From positions 868,001 to 932,000 of the forward strand of contig NZ_CANLNE010000003.1 of NCBI RefSeq assembly GCF_947492555.1: 64,000 nt of DNA, read 5' to 3'. A model generated the notes under the pieces. It was not told where the DNA came from. It made no database searches and was given only the letters and a program-made list of their open reading frames with translations. The stretch is from an uncultured Roseobacter sp. (GTDB lineage Bacteria > Pseudomonadota > Alphaproteobacteria > Rhodobacterales > Rhodobacteraceae). Shown here piece after piece: positions 1 to 8,898 of the stretch; positions within the stretch are counted from its first letter, which is position 1; every line of letters starts with the position of its first letter. The translations under genes and the position numbers were made by a program.

Positions 1-97
1 TTTGTTGCGGCGCCGCGTGTGTCGTCAACCCGGCCATTCATAGGCGTTGTTCCTAGCTGGCTGTGGCAGGATCACCAACCATATTTAAATGGCCTGG

Positions 98-919
98 CTA
101 AACGTTGAGTATCAGCGGGCAATGATCCGATACCTCTGGATCATAGACCACATCAAAGCCTTTGACTGTCTCCGGTTCGCTGACCAGCATGTAATCTGCA
201 AACCGTCCGGGCTTTTTATACTGCGAGTTCCGCGTGCTGGTGAACCCGCGCCCAGTTACGAGCTCACTTAACCCGGCATCCGCCAGTATTTGCAGCGTTT
301 CGCTATCCGGTTCGACATTGAAGTCACCACATACAACCATCAAGTCGTCTGGGCCCGACACCTGTTGCGCCATGCCCAACAGCCGTTTTGCTTGTGCGCT
401 ACGCTCTGGCGTGTCCATCTTTCCGTTCAAATCGCGCAGGCCGTGCATGTGGGTAATGCTGACGTGCCGATCAGACTGATAATCAAAGATCCGGACACTA
501 TGGGCGCTGCGCGATCTGGGGTGGTCACCGTATCCAAAGGGCGAAAAATTCTTGTGAACGAAACCCTGAACCTGACCAATAATCGGAACCGATTTGTGTA
601 CAAAAGTTGCAAGACCCCACTGTGAAGGAATGGAGTGTTCGCCATCCCAAAGGACGCCCTGTGCTGCCGGACAAAAGACCGCCGTGTGGTCGGGCAAAGC
701 TCTGGAGACATCTCGGAAGAAATTGGCCCGCTGGGGGAGGATATGGTCGCCATCCCTGTACGTCAGCCAGTCTTTGTCAGATACAGGGCTGTGCACGACC
801 TCCTGCAGGCAAAGGACGTCTGGCGCGGTTGTTTCGATGTATGGCAACAGCTGTTGATGCAGTTTTCCACCCCATCCGTTTAAACACATTATTTCCACGC
901 GTCTTCCCCCAGCATCCAT
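98..919 (-). CDS. endonuclease/exonuclease/phosphatase family protein
   Basis: This is a protein of about 273 residues of the EEP (DNase I-like) superfamily, metal-dependent phosphodiesterases or phosphatases. The family signature is visible throughout: an N-terminal LNGWGG strand, LCLQEVVHS with the metal-binding Glu, THMHGLRDL, the VVCGDFN motif and the terminal SDHCPL with the catalytic Asp-His. The start is uncertain. GTG at 931, ATG at 919 and ATG at 889 are in frame. I chose 919 because the first beta strand begins a few residues later. It is a lone gene divergent from the LysR gene at 1164. The substrate cannot be told from sequence. No signal peptide is seen, so the protein is probably cytoplasmic. 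Confidence 0.85.
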   Translation of the reverse strand: MDAGGRRVEIMCLNGWGGKLHQQLLPYIETTAPDVLCLQEVVHSPVSDKDWLTYRDGDHILPQRANFFRDVSRALPDHTAVFCPAAQGVLWDGEHSIPSQWGLATFVHKSVPIIGQVQGFVHKNFSPFGYGDHPRSRSAHSVRIFDYQSDRHVSITHMHGLRDLNGKMDTPERSAQAKRLLGMAQQVSGPDDLMVVCGDFNVEPDSETLQILADAGLSELVTGRGFTSTRNSQYKKPGRFADYMLVSEPETVKGFDVVYDPEVSDHCPLILNV

Positions 920-1163
920 CACAAAGTTCACGGTTGCAGCATTTCAGAGGGGTCGCAATGGCGATATCAATTAAAGCACCGAACTTTGGAAACAGGGACA
1001 GTCGGTCCTTTAGCCGGTTGCCTTACGGCTGTGATTTCGCCTGAAGAACCCTGGCCGCCCAGTATACGATACACGGCGGCAAAGGCCGTTTCAAAAAAGC
1101 GGTGCAGTTGCGAAACTGCTGTGTAAGGTATTGAACAGAAAAGCATCAACTCAAAGGAACCGG

Positions 1164-2072
1164 ATGAAACACCGACACCTCAGGTATTTTATCGCGGTTG
1201 CTGAAGAACTGCATTTCACGCGGGCTGCTGAACGATTGAATATGGCGCAACCCCCCCTCAGTCTGCAAATCAAACAGCTGGAAGATGATCTGGATACGGT
1301 CCTGATCGAACGTGGCAGCAGGCCGATGCGGCTGACCTGGGCAGGTGAGGCACTTTTGGGTCATGCCAAACGCTTGTTGGAGTTGAACACGGCCGCCCGG
1401 GCGGATGTTATACGCATTGGCAAAGGCCAAACGGGTCAGTTGAATATAGGGTTTGTTGGATCGGCCCTGTACTCGGTTTTGCCCGGCATTCTCTCCGAGT
1501 TTCGAGAACAGTTCCCAAAGGTGGATTTGTCTTTGAATGAGATGCTTGCCGGACAGATTGCCATCGGACTTCAGCAGCAAACAATTGATGTCGGTATCGT
1601 GCGCCCGGCGTTGTCGGACCTCGATGGGATTGAGCAGAAACCCCTGTTGGAAGAACCGCTTGTTCTTGCTGTTCATAAAGCACATCCACTTGCTGGCAGG
1701 GCGCAGGTTCCTCTGTCGTCCGTGCGGCATGAGCGGCTCATTTTGTACCCACGTCACCCAAAACCTAGTCTCACCGACAGTATCCTTGAGGCGTTACGTG
1801 ACACCGGGGTTGAGCCTGACATTGTACAGGACGTCCTGCATCTTCAAACAGCGTTGATCCTTGTTGCGCAGGGTATCGGGCTGACATTTGTCGCCCAGTC
1901 CGTCGCGCGGCAAACGCGCAGCGGAGTTGCATTTGTCGAGATCGGTGAAACATGCCCGAAGACAGTCCTGTCTGCGGCTTGGCGAAAGGATGTCTCGTCG
2001 CCTTCATTGGAGAATTTTCTGGATGTATGCGCCCGGCAAAGCCAGGTCTATCTGCACAACGACACCTCCTGA
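1164..2072 (+). CDS. LysR family transcriptional regulator
   Basis: A LysR-type regulator of about 302 residues. The N-terminal winged helix-turn-helix (residues 1-60, with RYFIAVAEELHFTRAAERL and PPLSLQIKQLE) is followed by the two-lobed periplasmic-binding-like effector domain. The start at 1164 has a good ribosome site (AAAGGAACC) and puts the helix-turn-helix at the very N-terminus; an upstream in-frame ATG at 1131 would add 11 residues. The N-terminus resembles the BenM/CatM branch (MKHRHLRYF). Downstream on the same strand lie an SDR oxidoreductase and a nitronate monooxygenase, which are its likely targets. That link is inference from position; I saw no convincing T-N11-A operator. Confidence 0.92.
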   Translation: MKHRHLRYFIAVAEELHFTRAAERLNMAQPPLSLQIKQLEDDLDTVLIERGSRPMRLTWAGEALLGHAKRLLELNTAARADVIRIGKGQTGQLNIGFVGSALYSVLPGILSEFREQFPKVDLSLNEMLAGQIAIGLQQQTIDVGIVRPALSDLDGIEQKPLLEEPLVLAVHKAHPLAGRAQVPLSSVRHERLILYPRHPKPSLTDSILEALRDTGVEPDIVQDVLHLQTALILVAQGIGLTFVAQSVARQTRSGVAFVEIGETCPKTVLSAAWRKDVSSPSLENFLDVCARQSQVYLHNDTS

Positions 2073-2205
2073 CGTCAGCGTTATTTCCGATCGGTATGAA
2101 AGGGAACGCAAACAGTATTGGACCACGCTCATTTGACGTGTGATCCGTCTCCCAATCACGACGCTCCGAAACCCTCGGAAATCGCAGTTGGTGCGGGGAC
2201 AACCT

Positions 2206-2967
2206 ATGGAGACGGCAAACAAAACGAAAACCATGTTGGTCACAGGTGGATCACGCGGCATTGGCGCCGAAATCGCGCGCCTTGCCGTTCGATCCGGCTA
2301 TCGTGTTGTGATCAACTACGCTAATAGTGCGGAAGCTGCGCACGCCTTGGTGGATGAATTGAATATCACCCGCATCGTCACTCATGCCATTCGATGCGAC
2401 ATCTCCGAAGAGGCGTCCGTGGTGGATATGTTTGCCGAAACCAACGCGGTCTTTGGCCCTGTCGACGTTCTGGTGAACAATGCCGGGGTTACCGGCGGCT
2501 TTGCCAAAGTATGCGATGTGACTGCCCAGACACTGTCTGATGTCATGAGCACCAACGTCATTGGCGCGTTCCTGTGCAGTCGAGAGGCCGTTTGCCAGAT
2601 GTCCAAACGAACGGGCGGCGCTGGCGGAGCCATTGTCAATGTATCGTCTCGCGCGTCTCAGTATGGAGGTGCTGGCGAATGGGTCCACTACGCCGCGTCC
2701 AAGGGGGCAATGGACACGCTCACGCTTGGCCTGGCGCGAGAAGTTGCGTCTGAAGGTATTCGCGTCAATGCCGTGGCCCCCGGCTTCGTGGATACGGATT
2801 TGCATGCGAACGCTGGCGATGCAGACCGGGCCACCCGATTGGCAGCGCAAACCCCGATGGGACGCCCGGGAACTTCTCTGGAAATCGCAAATACCGTTCT
2901 TTGGCTCGCGGATGACGCTGCATCTTATGTCACCGGTGCTATCGTGGCAGCAGCCGGTGGGCGGTAG
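2206..2967 (+). CDS. SDR family NAD(P)-dependent oxidoreductase
   Basis: A classical short-chain dehydrogenase/reductase of about 253 residues. The cofactor motif TGGSRGIG is near the N-terminus, NNAG follows at about residue 90, and the catalytic Ser (NVSSRAS) and YAASK Tyr/Lys are in order, with the usual VNAVAPGFVDTD after them. The frame is open from 2140, but the Rossmann fold fits the ATG at 2206. It resembles FabG-like glucose/3-oxoacyl reductases; the substrate is unknown. It lies between the LysR gene and the nitronate monooxygenase gene (35 bp before the latter) and is probably co-transcribed with it. Confidence 0.93.
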   Translation: METANKTKTMLVTGGSRGIGAEIARLAVRSGYRVVINYANSAEAAHALVDELNITRIVTHAIRCDISEEASVVDMFAETNAVFGPVDVLVNNAGVTGGFAKVCDVTAQTLSDVMSTNVIGAFLCSREAVCQMSKRTGGAGGAIVNVSSRASQYGGAGEWVHYAASKGAMDTLTLGLAREVASEGIRVNAVAPGFVDTDLHANAGDADRATRLAAQTPMGRPGTSLEIANTVLWLADDAASYVTGAIVAAAGGR

Positions 2968-3002
2968 CGTGATGCACTTTTTATCTAAAGAGGAACCACC
3001 CA

Positions 3003-4082
3003 ATGTGGCCCGGCAATAACCTTACGGAACTTTTGGGAATAGACGTTCCGATCATTCAAGCACCGATGATTTTGCAAGCCCCTTTGGTGCCACTTGCTGC
3101 TGCTGTCAGCAATGCTGGTGGCATGGGATCGTTAGGCTGTGCTGAGATGTCTGTTTCGGAACTGGAGCAGCGTATATCAGAGATGCGCACGGCGACCCAA
3201 AGCCCCTTTAACCTGAACTTCTTTTTACATCAGACCCCGCAATATGATCCGCAATTGGACGCTGTCGCCAGAGAACTGGTCAGGCCGATCTATGACGCGC
3301 ACAACCTCAGTCTGCCGCCTGATGCATCATCGACAGATCTGGAAACCTTCGGCGATGAGACACTCGCCGTGCTGATGAGGGAACGACCGGGCATGGTAAG
3401 TTTCCATTTCGGCTGCCCGACCGCACATGTGCTTGATGCGTTGCATTCGGTGGGTATCATGACTGCCGCAACAGCAACGACTGTCCGCGAAGCCATAGCG
3501 CTGGAGAAGGCTGGCGTGATGATCGTCGTCGCCCAGGGTTGGGAAGCAGGCGGGCATCGCGGATCGTTCGAGACCAATTTTGAAGACACAGGTGTCGGCA
3601 CATTGGCATTGGTGCCCCAGATTGTTGACGCGGTGAATGTCCCCGTGATCGCAGCAGGTGGAATTGGCGACGGACGCGCCATCGCCGCAACGCGCGCCCT
3701 GGGGGCCAGCGGCGTGTGGATGGGAACCGCATTTCTGTCCTGTCAGGAGGCACCCATTACAGCGCTTCACCGCACCGCAATACTGTCCGCTACCGACGAA
3801 GATACCCATCTCTCACGCGCATTCTCGGGACGTCCGTGCCGTGCAAGACAGACACCCTACTCACAGCATATGGCCGGCGGCCGGTCAGACCTGCCGGACT
3901 TTCCCCTGATGTATAATTATAGCGGGCCACTCAAGAAATTGGGAATAGACAGTGGCAATCTGGATTTGCAATTCCTGCTATATGGTCAGGCCGCGGGGTT
4001 GAACCGCGAATTGACGGCTGCGCAGCTGATTGCGGAACTGGCGGTGGAAACCGCCCGCGTTTTTGCGGACATCGCGAGTTAG
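3003..4082 (+). CDS. nitronate monooxygenase
   Basis: An FMN-dependent TIM-barrel enzyme of the nitronate monooxygenase (2-nitropropane dioxygenase) family, 359 residues. Seen in order: the N-terminal PIIQAPM motif, MGSLG, FNLNFF, VSFHFG, the loop AQGWEAGGHRG with the putative catalytic His, and the phosphate-binding IAAGGIGDGRAIAA followed by GVWMGTAF. These are diagnostic of class I enzymes, which oxidise alkyl nitronates such as propionate-3-nitronate. RBS AGAGG lies 8-9 bases before the ATG. It is co-directional with the SDR gene and followed after 37 bp by a NUDIX gene. Together with the LysR this suggests a small detoxification or catabolic cluster (inference). Confidence 0.93.
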   Translation: MWPGNNLTELLGIDVPIIQAPMILQAPLVPLAAAVSNAGGMGSLGCAEMSVSELEQRISEMRTATQSPFNLNFFLHQTPQYDPQLDAVARELVRPIYDAHNLSLPPDASSTDLETFGDETLAVLMRERPGMVSFHFGCPTAHVLDALHSVGIMTAATATTVREAIALEKAGVMIVVAQGWEAGGHRGSFETNFEDTGVGTLALVPQIVDAVNVPVIAAGGIGDGRAIAATRALGASGVWMGTAFLSCQEAPITALHRTAILSATDEDTHLSRAFSGRPCRARQTPYSQHMAGGRSDLPDFPLMYNYSGPLKKLGIDSGNLDLQFLLYGQAAGLNRELTAAQLIAELAVETARVFADIAS

Positions 4083-4119
4083 CGGCGCGCGGCGCACCCG
4101 CCAAACTCAGGAGAAGGGT

Positions 4120-4578
4120 ATGAAGCACTTCATTTCGGCAGGCGCACTTGTTGTCAAAGAGGGGCACCTCCTGCTTGTCCGGCATTACGAACCGGGCCGG
4201 TTTGACTACTGGGCACCCCCTGGGGGCGGGGCAGAAGGTGACGAGGAATTGGCCAAAACAGCGACACGTGAAACGTTCGAAGAGACGGGCATCATCTGCG
4301 AGGCAAAGGCCCTTGCCTATATTGACGAGCTGATTGATCCATTTGGCCGGATGGTGAAATTTTGGTTCTTCGCAGAATTTGTTTCAGGCGACATCAACGT
4401 TGGTAACAACCCTGCCGCCAATGAAAGAACCGTAGAAGCGGGTTGGTTCGCACGCGATCACTTGCCCGATGGGCACGTTTTTCCCCGGATACTGCGTGGC
4501 AGGTTTTGGGACGATCTGGCAAATGGCTTCCCGGCTCCCATAAAGCTGCCGCTGCAACACTCGGTGTTTCCCACATAG
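4120..4578 (+). CDS. NUDIX hydrolase
   Basis: A NUDIX hydrolase of about 152 residues. The Nudix box runs from GGGAEGDEELAKTATRE into TFEETGI, matching GX5EX7REUXEEXGU at residues 36-58. The start at 4120 has a strong Shine-Dalgarno (AGGAGAAGG). The open frame extends upstream into the previous gene, but that part has no family similarity. NUDIX enzymes cleave nucleoside diphosphates linked to another moiety; the substrate here is unknown. It is the last gene of the plus-strand group and converges on the GNAT gene at 4615. Confidence 0.92.
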   Translation: MKHFISAGALVVKEGHLLLVRHYEPGRFDYWAPPGGGAEGDEELAKTATRETFEETGIICEAKALAYIDELIDPFGRMVKFWFFAEFVSGDINVGNNPAANERTVEAGWFARDHLPDGHVFPRILRGRFWDDLANGFPAPIKLPLQHSVFPT

Positions 4579-4614
4579 CCGGTACGAGCCTTCACCAGCG
4601 CCGGGGCCAGCATC

Positions 4615-5181
4615 CTATGTTTTGCTGTATGCCGCATCGTTGGCGTGCCAGCTTTCCTGCGTAAGGCAGTAACATCGCCACCGGGCCGCAGCCCCTGCGA
4701 GATCAATGTCCGCCTCATGCGTGAACACGGCGCCAAGGCGCATGGTCGCGGTTTGTGAACGTAGATTGTCAGGGGCGATGTGAAACCACGCTTCGCTGGC
4801 CTGCGCGAACACATGCCTGAGTGTCAGACGCTTCACGATCCGGTTGGTGTTGCCACCCCAATGCGCACGCACCAAAAACGTGAACCCAATCGACAAGCGA
4901 GAAGGCGCGTTGGTGTCAGTGTAATAGACTGTGCAGCCAATAATTCGCCCCGCTGCATCGCGAATAGTGAGTGCTGCGTTTGAGCCGAGCAACATATCAA
5001 AGTAGGGCGTAAAGACGCGCTCTTCATGCCTGTCGCTTACAGGATGCCCTTGCCAGATCAAAGGGTCACTGGCCGCTTGCGTCAACTCGTGTCGATCCCC
5101 TTCAACGAGCGGTTTCAATACCAGTCCACTCGCGCTGAGCAAAGGTTGTGGATTAAAACCAGCGGGGAATGAAAATGCCAT
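4615..5181 (-). CDS. GNAT family N-acetyltransferase (RimJ/RimL-like)
   Basis: A protein of about 188 residues with the layout of RimJ/RimL-type GNAT acetyltransferases: LKPLVEGDRHELTQAASDP, then a central strand pair and FLVRAHWGGNTNRIVKRLTLRHVF, which occupies the acetyl-CoA-binding V/R-x-x-G-x-A position. WFHIAPDNLRSQTATMRLGA is the usual N-x-x-S-x-x-x-x-E/R region of this group. The start at 5181 is preceded by GAGGCG at good spacing; an ATG at 5196 lies before that site. It is last in the minus-strand run starting at the ridA-like gene. The substrate is not predictable. Confidence 0.8.
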   Translation of the reverse strand: MAFSFPAGFNPQPLLSASGLVLKPLVEGDRHELTQAASDPLIWQGHPVSDRHEERVFTPYFDMLLGSNAALTIRDAAGRIIGCTVYYTDTNAPSRLSIGFTFLVRAHWGGNTNRIVKRLTLRHVFAQASEAWFHIAPDNLRSQTATMRLGAVFTHEADIDLAGAAARWRCYCLTQESWHANDAAYSKT

Positions 5182-5252
5182 TTCACTGCGCCTCATTTAA
5201 TAGGAACGGCTTCGTTCGGTTATGTCTCGATCTGGTAGACCACTCTGCACAG

Positions 5253-5747
5253 TCAGCGAAGGGCTTTCGACAGACGGTGCTCTTTTCCAATACGTCCTGA
5301 ATACACAGGCCCGCTATCCGTCATGCCATAGCTGCGATAGACGGCAAGGGCTGCGGAGTTTTCCGCATCGACAGCCAGAACCAATTGCGTCGCCTCAGGC
5401 CAGCTGCGTGCTGCCGCCTCGACCGCAAGACGGAATGCCGCGCGCCCATACCCTTTGCCCTGCCAGTTTGCGTCAATTTTGAAACCATGCAGCGACACAG
5501 CGTCGCCCGGCACCCAATCTGCTGTTGCAGGGGCTTGCTTGAGAACAACCATGCCAATCGGTTCGCCCTTTTCCAGAAAGCAGAACCCCTGCACTGAACC
5601 GTCAACACCCGAAAGGATGGTCTCCAGACTGTCGGGAAACGTGCCACCAAATTCGGCCTGCTCTTGGGTCACGCTGAGGGCGCGCAGCTTTGCAAGCTGG
5701 GCCTCATCCAACGCAGCGCAGTTGATGATTTCAGGTGATTGTGTCAT
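5253..5747 (-). CDS. GNAT family N-acetyltransferase
   Basis: A GNAT acetyltransferase of about 164 residues. The acetyl-CoA-binding segment WQGKGYGRAAFRLAVEAA matches R/Q-x-x-G-x-G/A, and the C-terminal VDAENSAALAVYRSYGM is the typical N-x-x-A-x-x-x-Y stretch. The start at 5747 follows AGGGGG; an in-frame ATG at 5771 is less well placed. The start lies inside the 3' end of the transporter-like gene (17 bp overlap), implying coupled translation. The substrate is unknown. It is a different GNAT subfamily from its downstream neighbour. Confidence 0.85.
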   Translation of the reverse strand: MTQSPEIINCAALDEAQLAKLRALSVTQEQAEFGGTFPDSLETILSGVDGSVQGFCFLEKGEPIGMVVLKQAPATADWVPGDAVSLHGFKIDANWQGKGYGRAAFRLAVEAAARSWPEATQLVLAVDAENSAALAVYRSYGMTDSGPVYSGRIGKEHRLSKALR

Positions 5748-6540
5748 GTCCCGCGGCCCCCTGTTTTTCAATTGCTGATCGTCGAAGAAGAACCAATCCA
5801 GAGATTATGATCAGGGCTGCACCTGCAACAGTTGTCAGTGTTGGAATCTCGGAGAAAACCATGAACCCGATAATCGCGCTCCCGACCAGTTCGAGGTAAA
5901 CCAGAGGCGACAAGGTGGAGGCGTCGGCCAATCGAAAGGCCAAAATTGTCATCAGATGCCCAATAGCAGAAATCACCCCAAGGCCGGCAAACAACCGAAG
6001 GACATCCAGCTGCGGTATCTCAAAGGTGAAAGCTGCCTGCGGGCTCAGCAAGACCGTGCCAATGACACATTGAAAGGCCAATGTTTTTATGGGGTCGCTG
6101 TTTTGAGACGCCTGACGGGTCGCAATCAGATAAAGCGCAAAGAACAGGCCTGCTCCGAAGGCCATGATGAGGCCAATCTCAGTATTCCCCGACGGCTGCA
6201 AAACGACCAGCGAGCCGACAAATCCAAGCGCAAGACTAAGGCCCTTGCGTCCGCTCATCGCCTCTTTCAGAAACAGGACCGACAGCGCGACAGCCACAAC
6301 GGGACCGACAAAATACGCGCTGACTGCAGGCGATATGGGGATACGGGCGATAGCAAGAAAGTAGAGCGTCATGGCAGCCTGTTCTATGCAAGTCATCACC
6401 TTTGCAAGCGTCGCCTCGCGATCTAGCCATACTGGGGCGATCTGCGCCACTGCGACGGTCAGGCTGTCCTCGGGACGGATGCCCCTCGTCTTGGGTAGAT
6501 TTATCGTCTTCACCTTTTGCCCCGCGTGGTTGCCGCGCAT
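5731..6540 (-). pseudogene. truncated EamA/DMT transporter fused to a nitrilase N-terminus
   Basis: This is an open frame of about 269 residues that looks like a deletion product. The first part contains VAVAQIAPVWLDREATL, which is the start of a carbon-nitrogen hydrolase (nitrilase) before its catalytic Glu. From about nucleotide 6375 it becomes an EamA-type drug/metabolite transporter, entered at the third helix of the first repeat (TLYFLAIARIPISPAVSAY), so helices 1-2 are missing. The second EamA repeat is complete and ends with ALIIISGLVLLRR. The nitrilase has no active site and the transporter has about eight of ten helices. The frame is intact, so a product may be made. The start is uncertain (6540 or 6600); both sit at or inside the LOG gene end. 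Confidence 0.7.
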
Positions 6541-6553
6541 CGGGCCGGCATCA

Positions 6554-7132
6554 TCAACATGTCTCGTAGACCTTTTTCGCAGGGTGCCTGTAATTGGCAA
6601 ATCCGATCAGTAGCGCGTCGATATCTGGTCCCTGAAACAGCATGCCCTTGTGCGCCTCAGACAAAAAGCCCGCGTCGACCATTTGGTCGATCATGGCCAA
6701 AAGCGGGTCAAAATAGCCGTTTATATTGAGCAAGCCGATGGGCTTTTGATGATATCCGATCTGCGCCCATGTCCATTGTTCAAAGAACTCTTCAAGGGTG
6801 CCACTCCCGCCGGGCAAGACGACAAACGCATCAGCGCGTTCCGCCATCTTTGCTTTGCGCTCGTGCATGTCAGCTGCAATGATCATTTCTGTCAGACCAG
6901 TATGTGCAATCTCGCGGTCCACAAGGGCTTGCGGCATCACTCCGACAACATGACCGCCAGCATTCAGGCACCCATCCGCGACAGCCCCCATCAGACCTAC
7001 CCTTCCGCCTCCATAAATGAGCGTATGACCCGCGCGGGCGATGGTACCGCCCGCAGCAAAGGCTTCGGAGTGGTAGTTGTGATGACGGCCGGAGGCAGAA
7101 CCACAAAATACGGCGATGCACTTGCCAGCCAT
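6554..7132 (-). CDS. LOG family protein (TIGR00730-type Rossmann fold)
   Basis: A protein of the LOG / 'lysine decarboxylase-like' family, 192 residues. Members act as cytokinin riboside 5'-monophosphate phosphoribohydrolases or nucleotide N-glycosidases. Both diagnostic motifs are present: GGGRVGLMGAVADG and the active-site VLPGGSGTLEEFFE (PGGxGTxxE). FCGSASGRH at the N-terminus is the usual first loop. The start ATG overlaps the stop of the ridA-like gene by one base (TAATG), so the two are translationally coupled. The specific physiological role in this organism is unknown. Confidence 0.92.
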   Translation of the reverse strand: MAGKCIAVFCGSASGRHHNYHSEAFAAGGTIARAGHTLIYGGGRVGLMGAVADGCLNAGGHVVGVMPQALVDREIAHTGLTEMIIAADMHERKAKMAERADAFVVLPGGSGTLEEFFEQWTWAQIGYHQKPIGLLNINGYFDPLLAMIDQMVDAGFLSEAHKGMLFQGPDIDALLIGFANYRHPAKKVYETC

Positions 7133-7518
7133 TAAGCGGTCTCTTTCATGGCAACCGCCTGAATTTTGATCTTTGCCCCAAAGGGCAGCCTGGCAGCTTC
7201 ATAGACTGTGCGTGCCGGAAACTGAGAAAACCGCGCGCGACAGACCTCGTTCACATCGGCTAAGTCGCGCTCAATGTCGGAAAAGGCGATATCGATGTAA
7301 ACAATCGCATCGCCACTGAACCCGGCAGCATGTGCCACCTTGAACACAAGATCAAAGGCGCGCTCTGCTTCTTGCTTGGCACTGCCTGCACGGTAACCAT
7401 CATCATAGACCGAAAGCTGACCTGAGATATGGCATGTGTTGCCGACGACGACGGCATTAGAGATCGGCGAAGGGGATGCTGGCACGCCTGAGACGTCCGT
7501 GATGTGGATGGGCGACAT
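7132..7518 (-). CDS. RidA/YER057c/UK114 family protein
   Basis: A RidA-superfamily protein of 128 residues. These small trimeric enamine/imine deaminases or related enzymes clear reactive intermediates of amino-acid metabolism. Family marks seen are HISGQLSVYDDG, the mid-protein AGFSGDAIVYIDIAFSD, and ARTVYEAARLPFGAKIKIQAVA with the Arg that binds the substrate carboxylate. It is first in the minus-strand run and divergent from the GlxA-type regulator gene, with about 55 bp between starts. That regulator may control this run (inference). Confidence 0.9.
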   Translation of the reverse strand: MSPIHITDVSGVPASPSPISNAVVVGNTCHISGQLSVYDDGYRAGSAKQEAERAFDLVFKVAHAAGFSGDAIVYIDIAFSDIERDLADVNEVCRARFSQFPARTVYEAARLPFGAKIKIQAVAMKETA

Positions 7519-7573
7519 GATTTGAACCTCGTTTTAGTGGCTGCGGTTGACAGCACTCTACGCGGCATCAAGT

Positions 7574-8602
7574 ATGTCGGAAATGACTGCGAACACTCAT
7601 AATCAGACAAACCACCTCCGTCAGGTGCTCATCCTGGGGTTTGACGATGTGCTGCTGATGGATGTTGCAGGGCCCGCCCAGGTGTTCGGCTCTACGAACA
7701 AAATTCTGGGTCGGAAAGTTTACGAGATCACGACGATTACCGAGGACGGTTCTGACTTTGTCACGGATACAGGCCTTACGCTGCACTCAGACAGATCGTT
7801 TGACACCACGATCGTCGCGCAGGATGTCGTCATTCCGGGCGGTCCCGGCGTGGACCAAAAACTGGAGAGTGCCTCACTCCAAAACTTCCTCACCATCATT
7901 GAACCTCAGATAGAACGGCTGGTTTCAATTTGTTCGGGCAGTTTGCTGACAGCATCAGCCGGACTGTTGGAGGGGCGAAAGGCAACGACGCATTGGGAGA
8001 GAACTAAATTGGCTGCGCGCCAGTTTCCAAATGTCGATTGGCACATGGACAAGATATTCACACAAGACGGCAAATTTTACTGCTCAGCTGGCGTGACCAC
8101 TGGCATTGATTTGGCGTTGTCGCTGGTGGAAGCAGATCATGGAAGGCGCACTGCATTGGCCGTGGCACGAGAGATGGTCGTGTTCATGCAACGGCAAGGC
8201 GGTCAATCACAATACTCAGCGCCGCTCAGAGCACAGTCCACGACGAGCAAACGATTGACGGACCTCTACAGCCGTATTGAAGCAGATCCGACAGCCTCCT
8301 GGAGCGTGAAGGACATGGCGAGGGTCGCCGGTACGACAGAAAGAACGCTCCACCGGGATTTCAAGCGGGAGTTCTCTCAAAGCCCGTCCGACTTTGTCGA
8401 AGGGCGCCGGTTGGCAATTGCACGAACGTACCTGGAACACAGCCGGAAACCGATCAAGGAAATTGCGACTTTATCAGGGTTCGTCACTGAACAGAAAATG
8501 CGACGGAGTTTCATGAAGCGTCTTGGGGTGTTACCGACGCAGTATCGAAATCGATTTGGGGAACATAGCCTTCCGATCACACAATTGAGCAGTCATTCAT
8601 GA
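7574..8602 (+). CDS. GlxA family AraC-type transcriptional regulator
   Basis: A regulator of about 342 residues with an N-terminal DJ-1/PfpI-like domain (VLILGFDDVLLMDVAGPAQ, then VSICSGSLLTASAGLLEGRKATTHW around the nucleophile elbow) and a C-terminal AraC helix-turn-helix pair (WSVKDMARVAGTTERTLHRDF and PIKEIATLSGFVTEQKMRRSF). This is the GlxA layout. The start is uncertain: TTG at 7547 or ATG at 7574 or 7583; no strong ribosome site separates them. It is divergent from the ridA-like gene, so control of that operon is the simplest guess. Confidence 0.9.
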   Translation: MSEMTANTHNQTNHLRQVLILGFDDVLLMDVAGPAQVFGSTNKILGRKVYEITTITEDGSDFVTDTGLTLHSDRSFDTTIVAQDVVIPGGPGVDQKLESASLQNFLTIIEPQIERLVSICSGSLLTASAGLLEGRKATTHWERTKLAARQFPNVDWHMDKIFTQDGKFYCSAGVTTGIDLALSLVEADHGRRTALAVAREMVVFMQRQGGQSQYSAPLRAQSTTSKRLTDLYSRIEADPTASWSVKDMARVAGTTERTLHRDFKREFSQSPSDFVEGRRLAIARTYLEHSRKPIKEIATLSGFVTEQKMRRSFMKRLGVLPTQYRNRFGEHSLPITQLSSHS

Positions 8603-8898
8603 TCCATCAGATGAGGTTCTGCCCGCCAACCGGAGAAGACAAGTCGACGACTTGCAAGGTTGTCGCAACAACACTGGCCTTTTTTGTTGCGTAACCGCAC
8701 TCGGACCAATGCACACACAGCGTTTGTACTGATCAGCCCTATCCATGCTGCGAGCCGCATCATGGCCGTTTCTGTCGCTGCTTAGCGGCATTGAAGTTTT
8801 CGCTTACGCCGTATTATCGCGCTGCGTGCGCGCGCAGCACAAAATCACAATGACCTGGTAGGGCTCGTTGCGGACATCTCGAAATCCACATGCACGGC
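8603..8898. other. intergenic, no gene seen
   Basis: This stretch lies between two convergent genes. No coding frame is convincing. It holds a weak hairpin ending in a T-run near 8670-8692 (GCAACAA ... TTGTTGC) that may terminate the GlxA-type gene, and a GC-rich self-complementary patch near 8820-8840 (GCTGCG ... CGCAGC). Confidence 0.4.

Noticed and set aside
4615-5747. Two adjacent acetyltransferases as a toxin-antitoxin or resistance pair
   Set aside because: They are of different GNAT subfamilies, and neither has a DUF1778-like antitoxin or recognised drug motif nearby.
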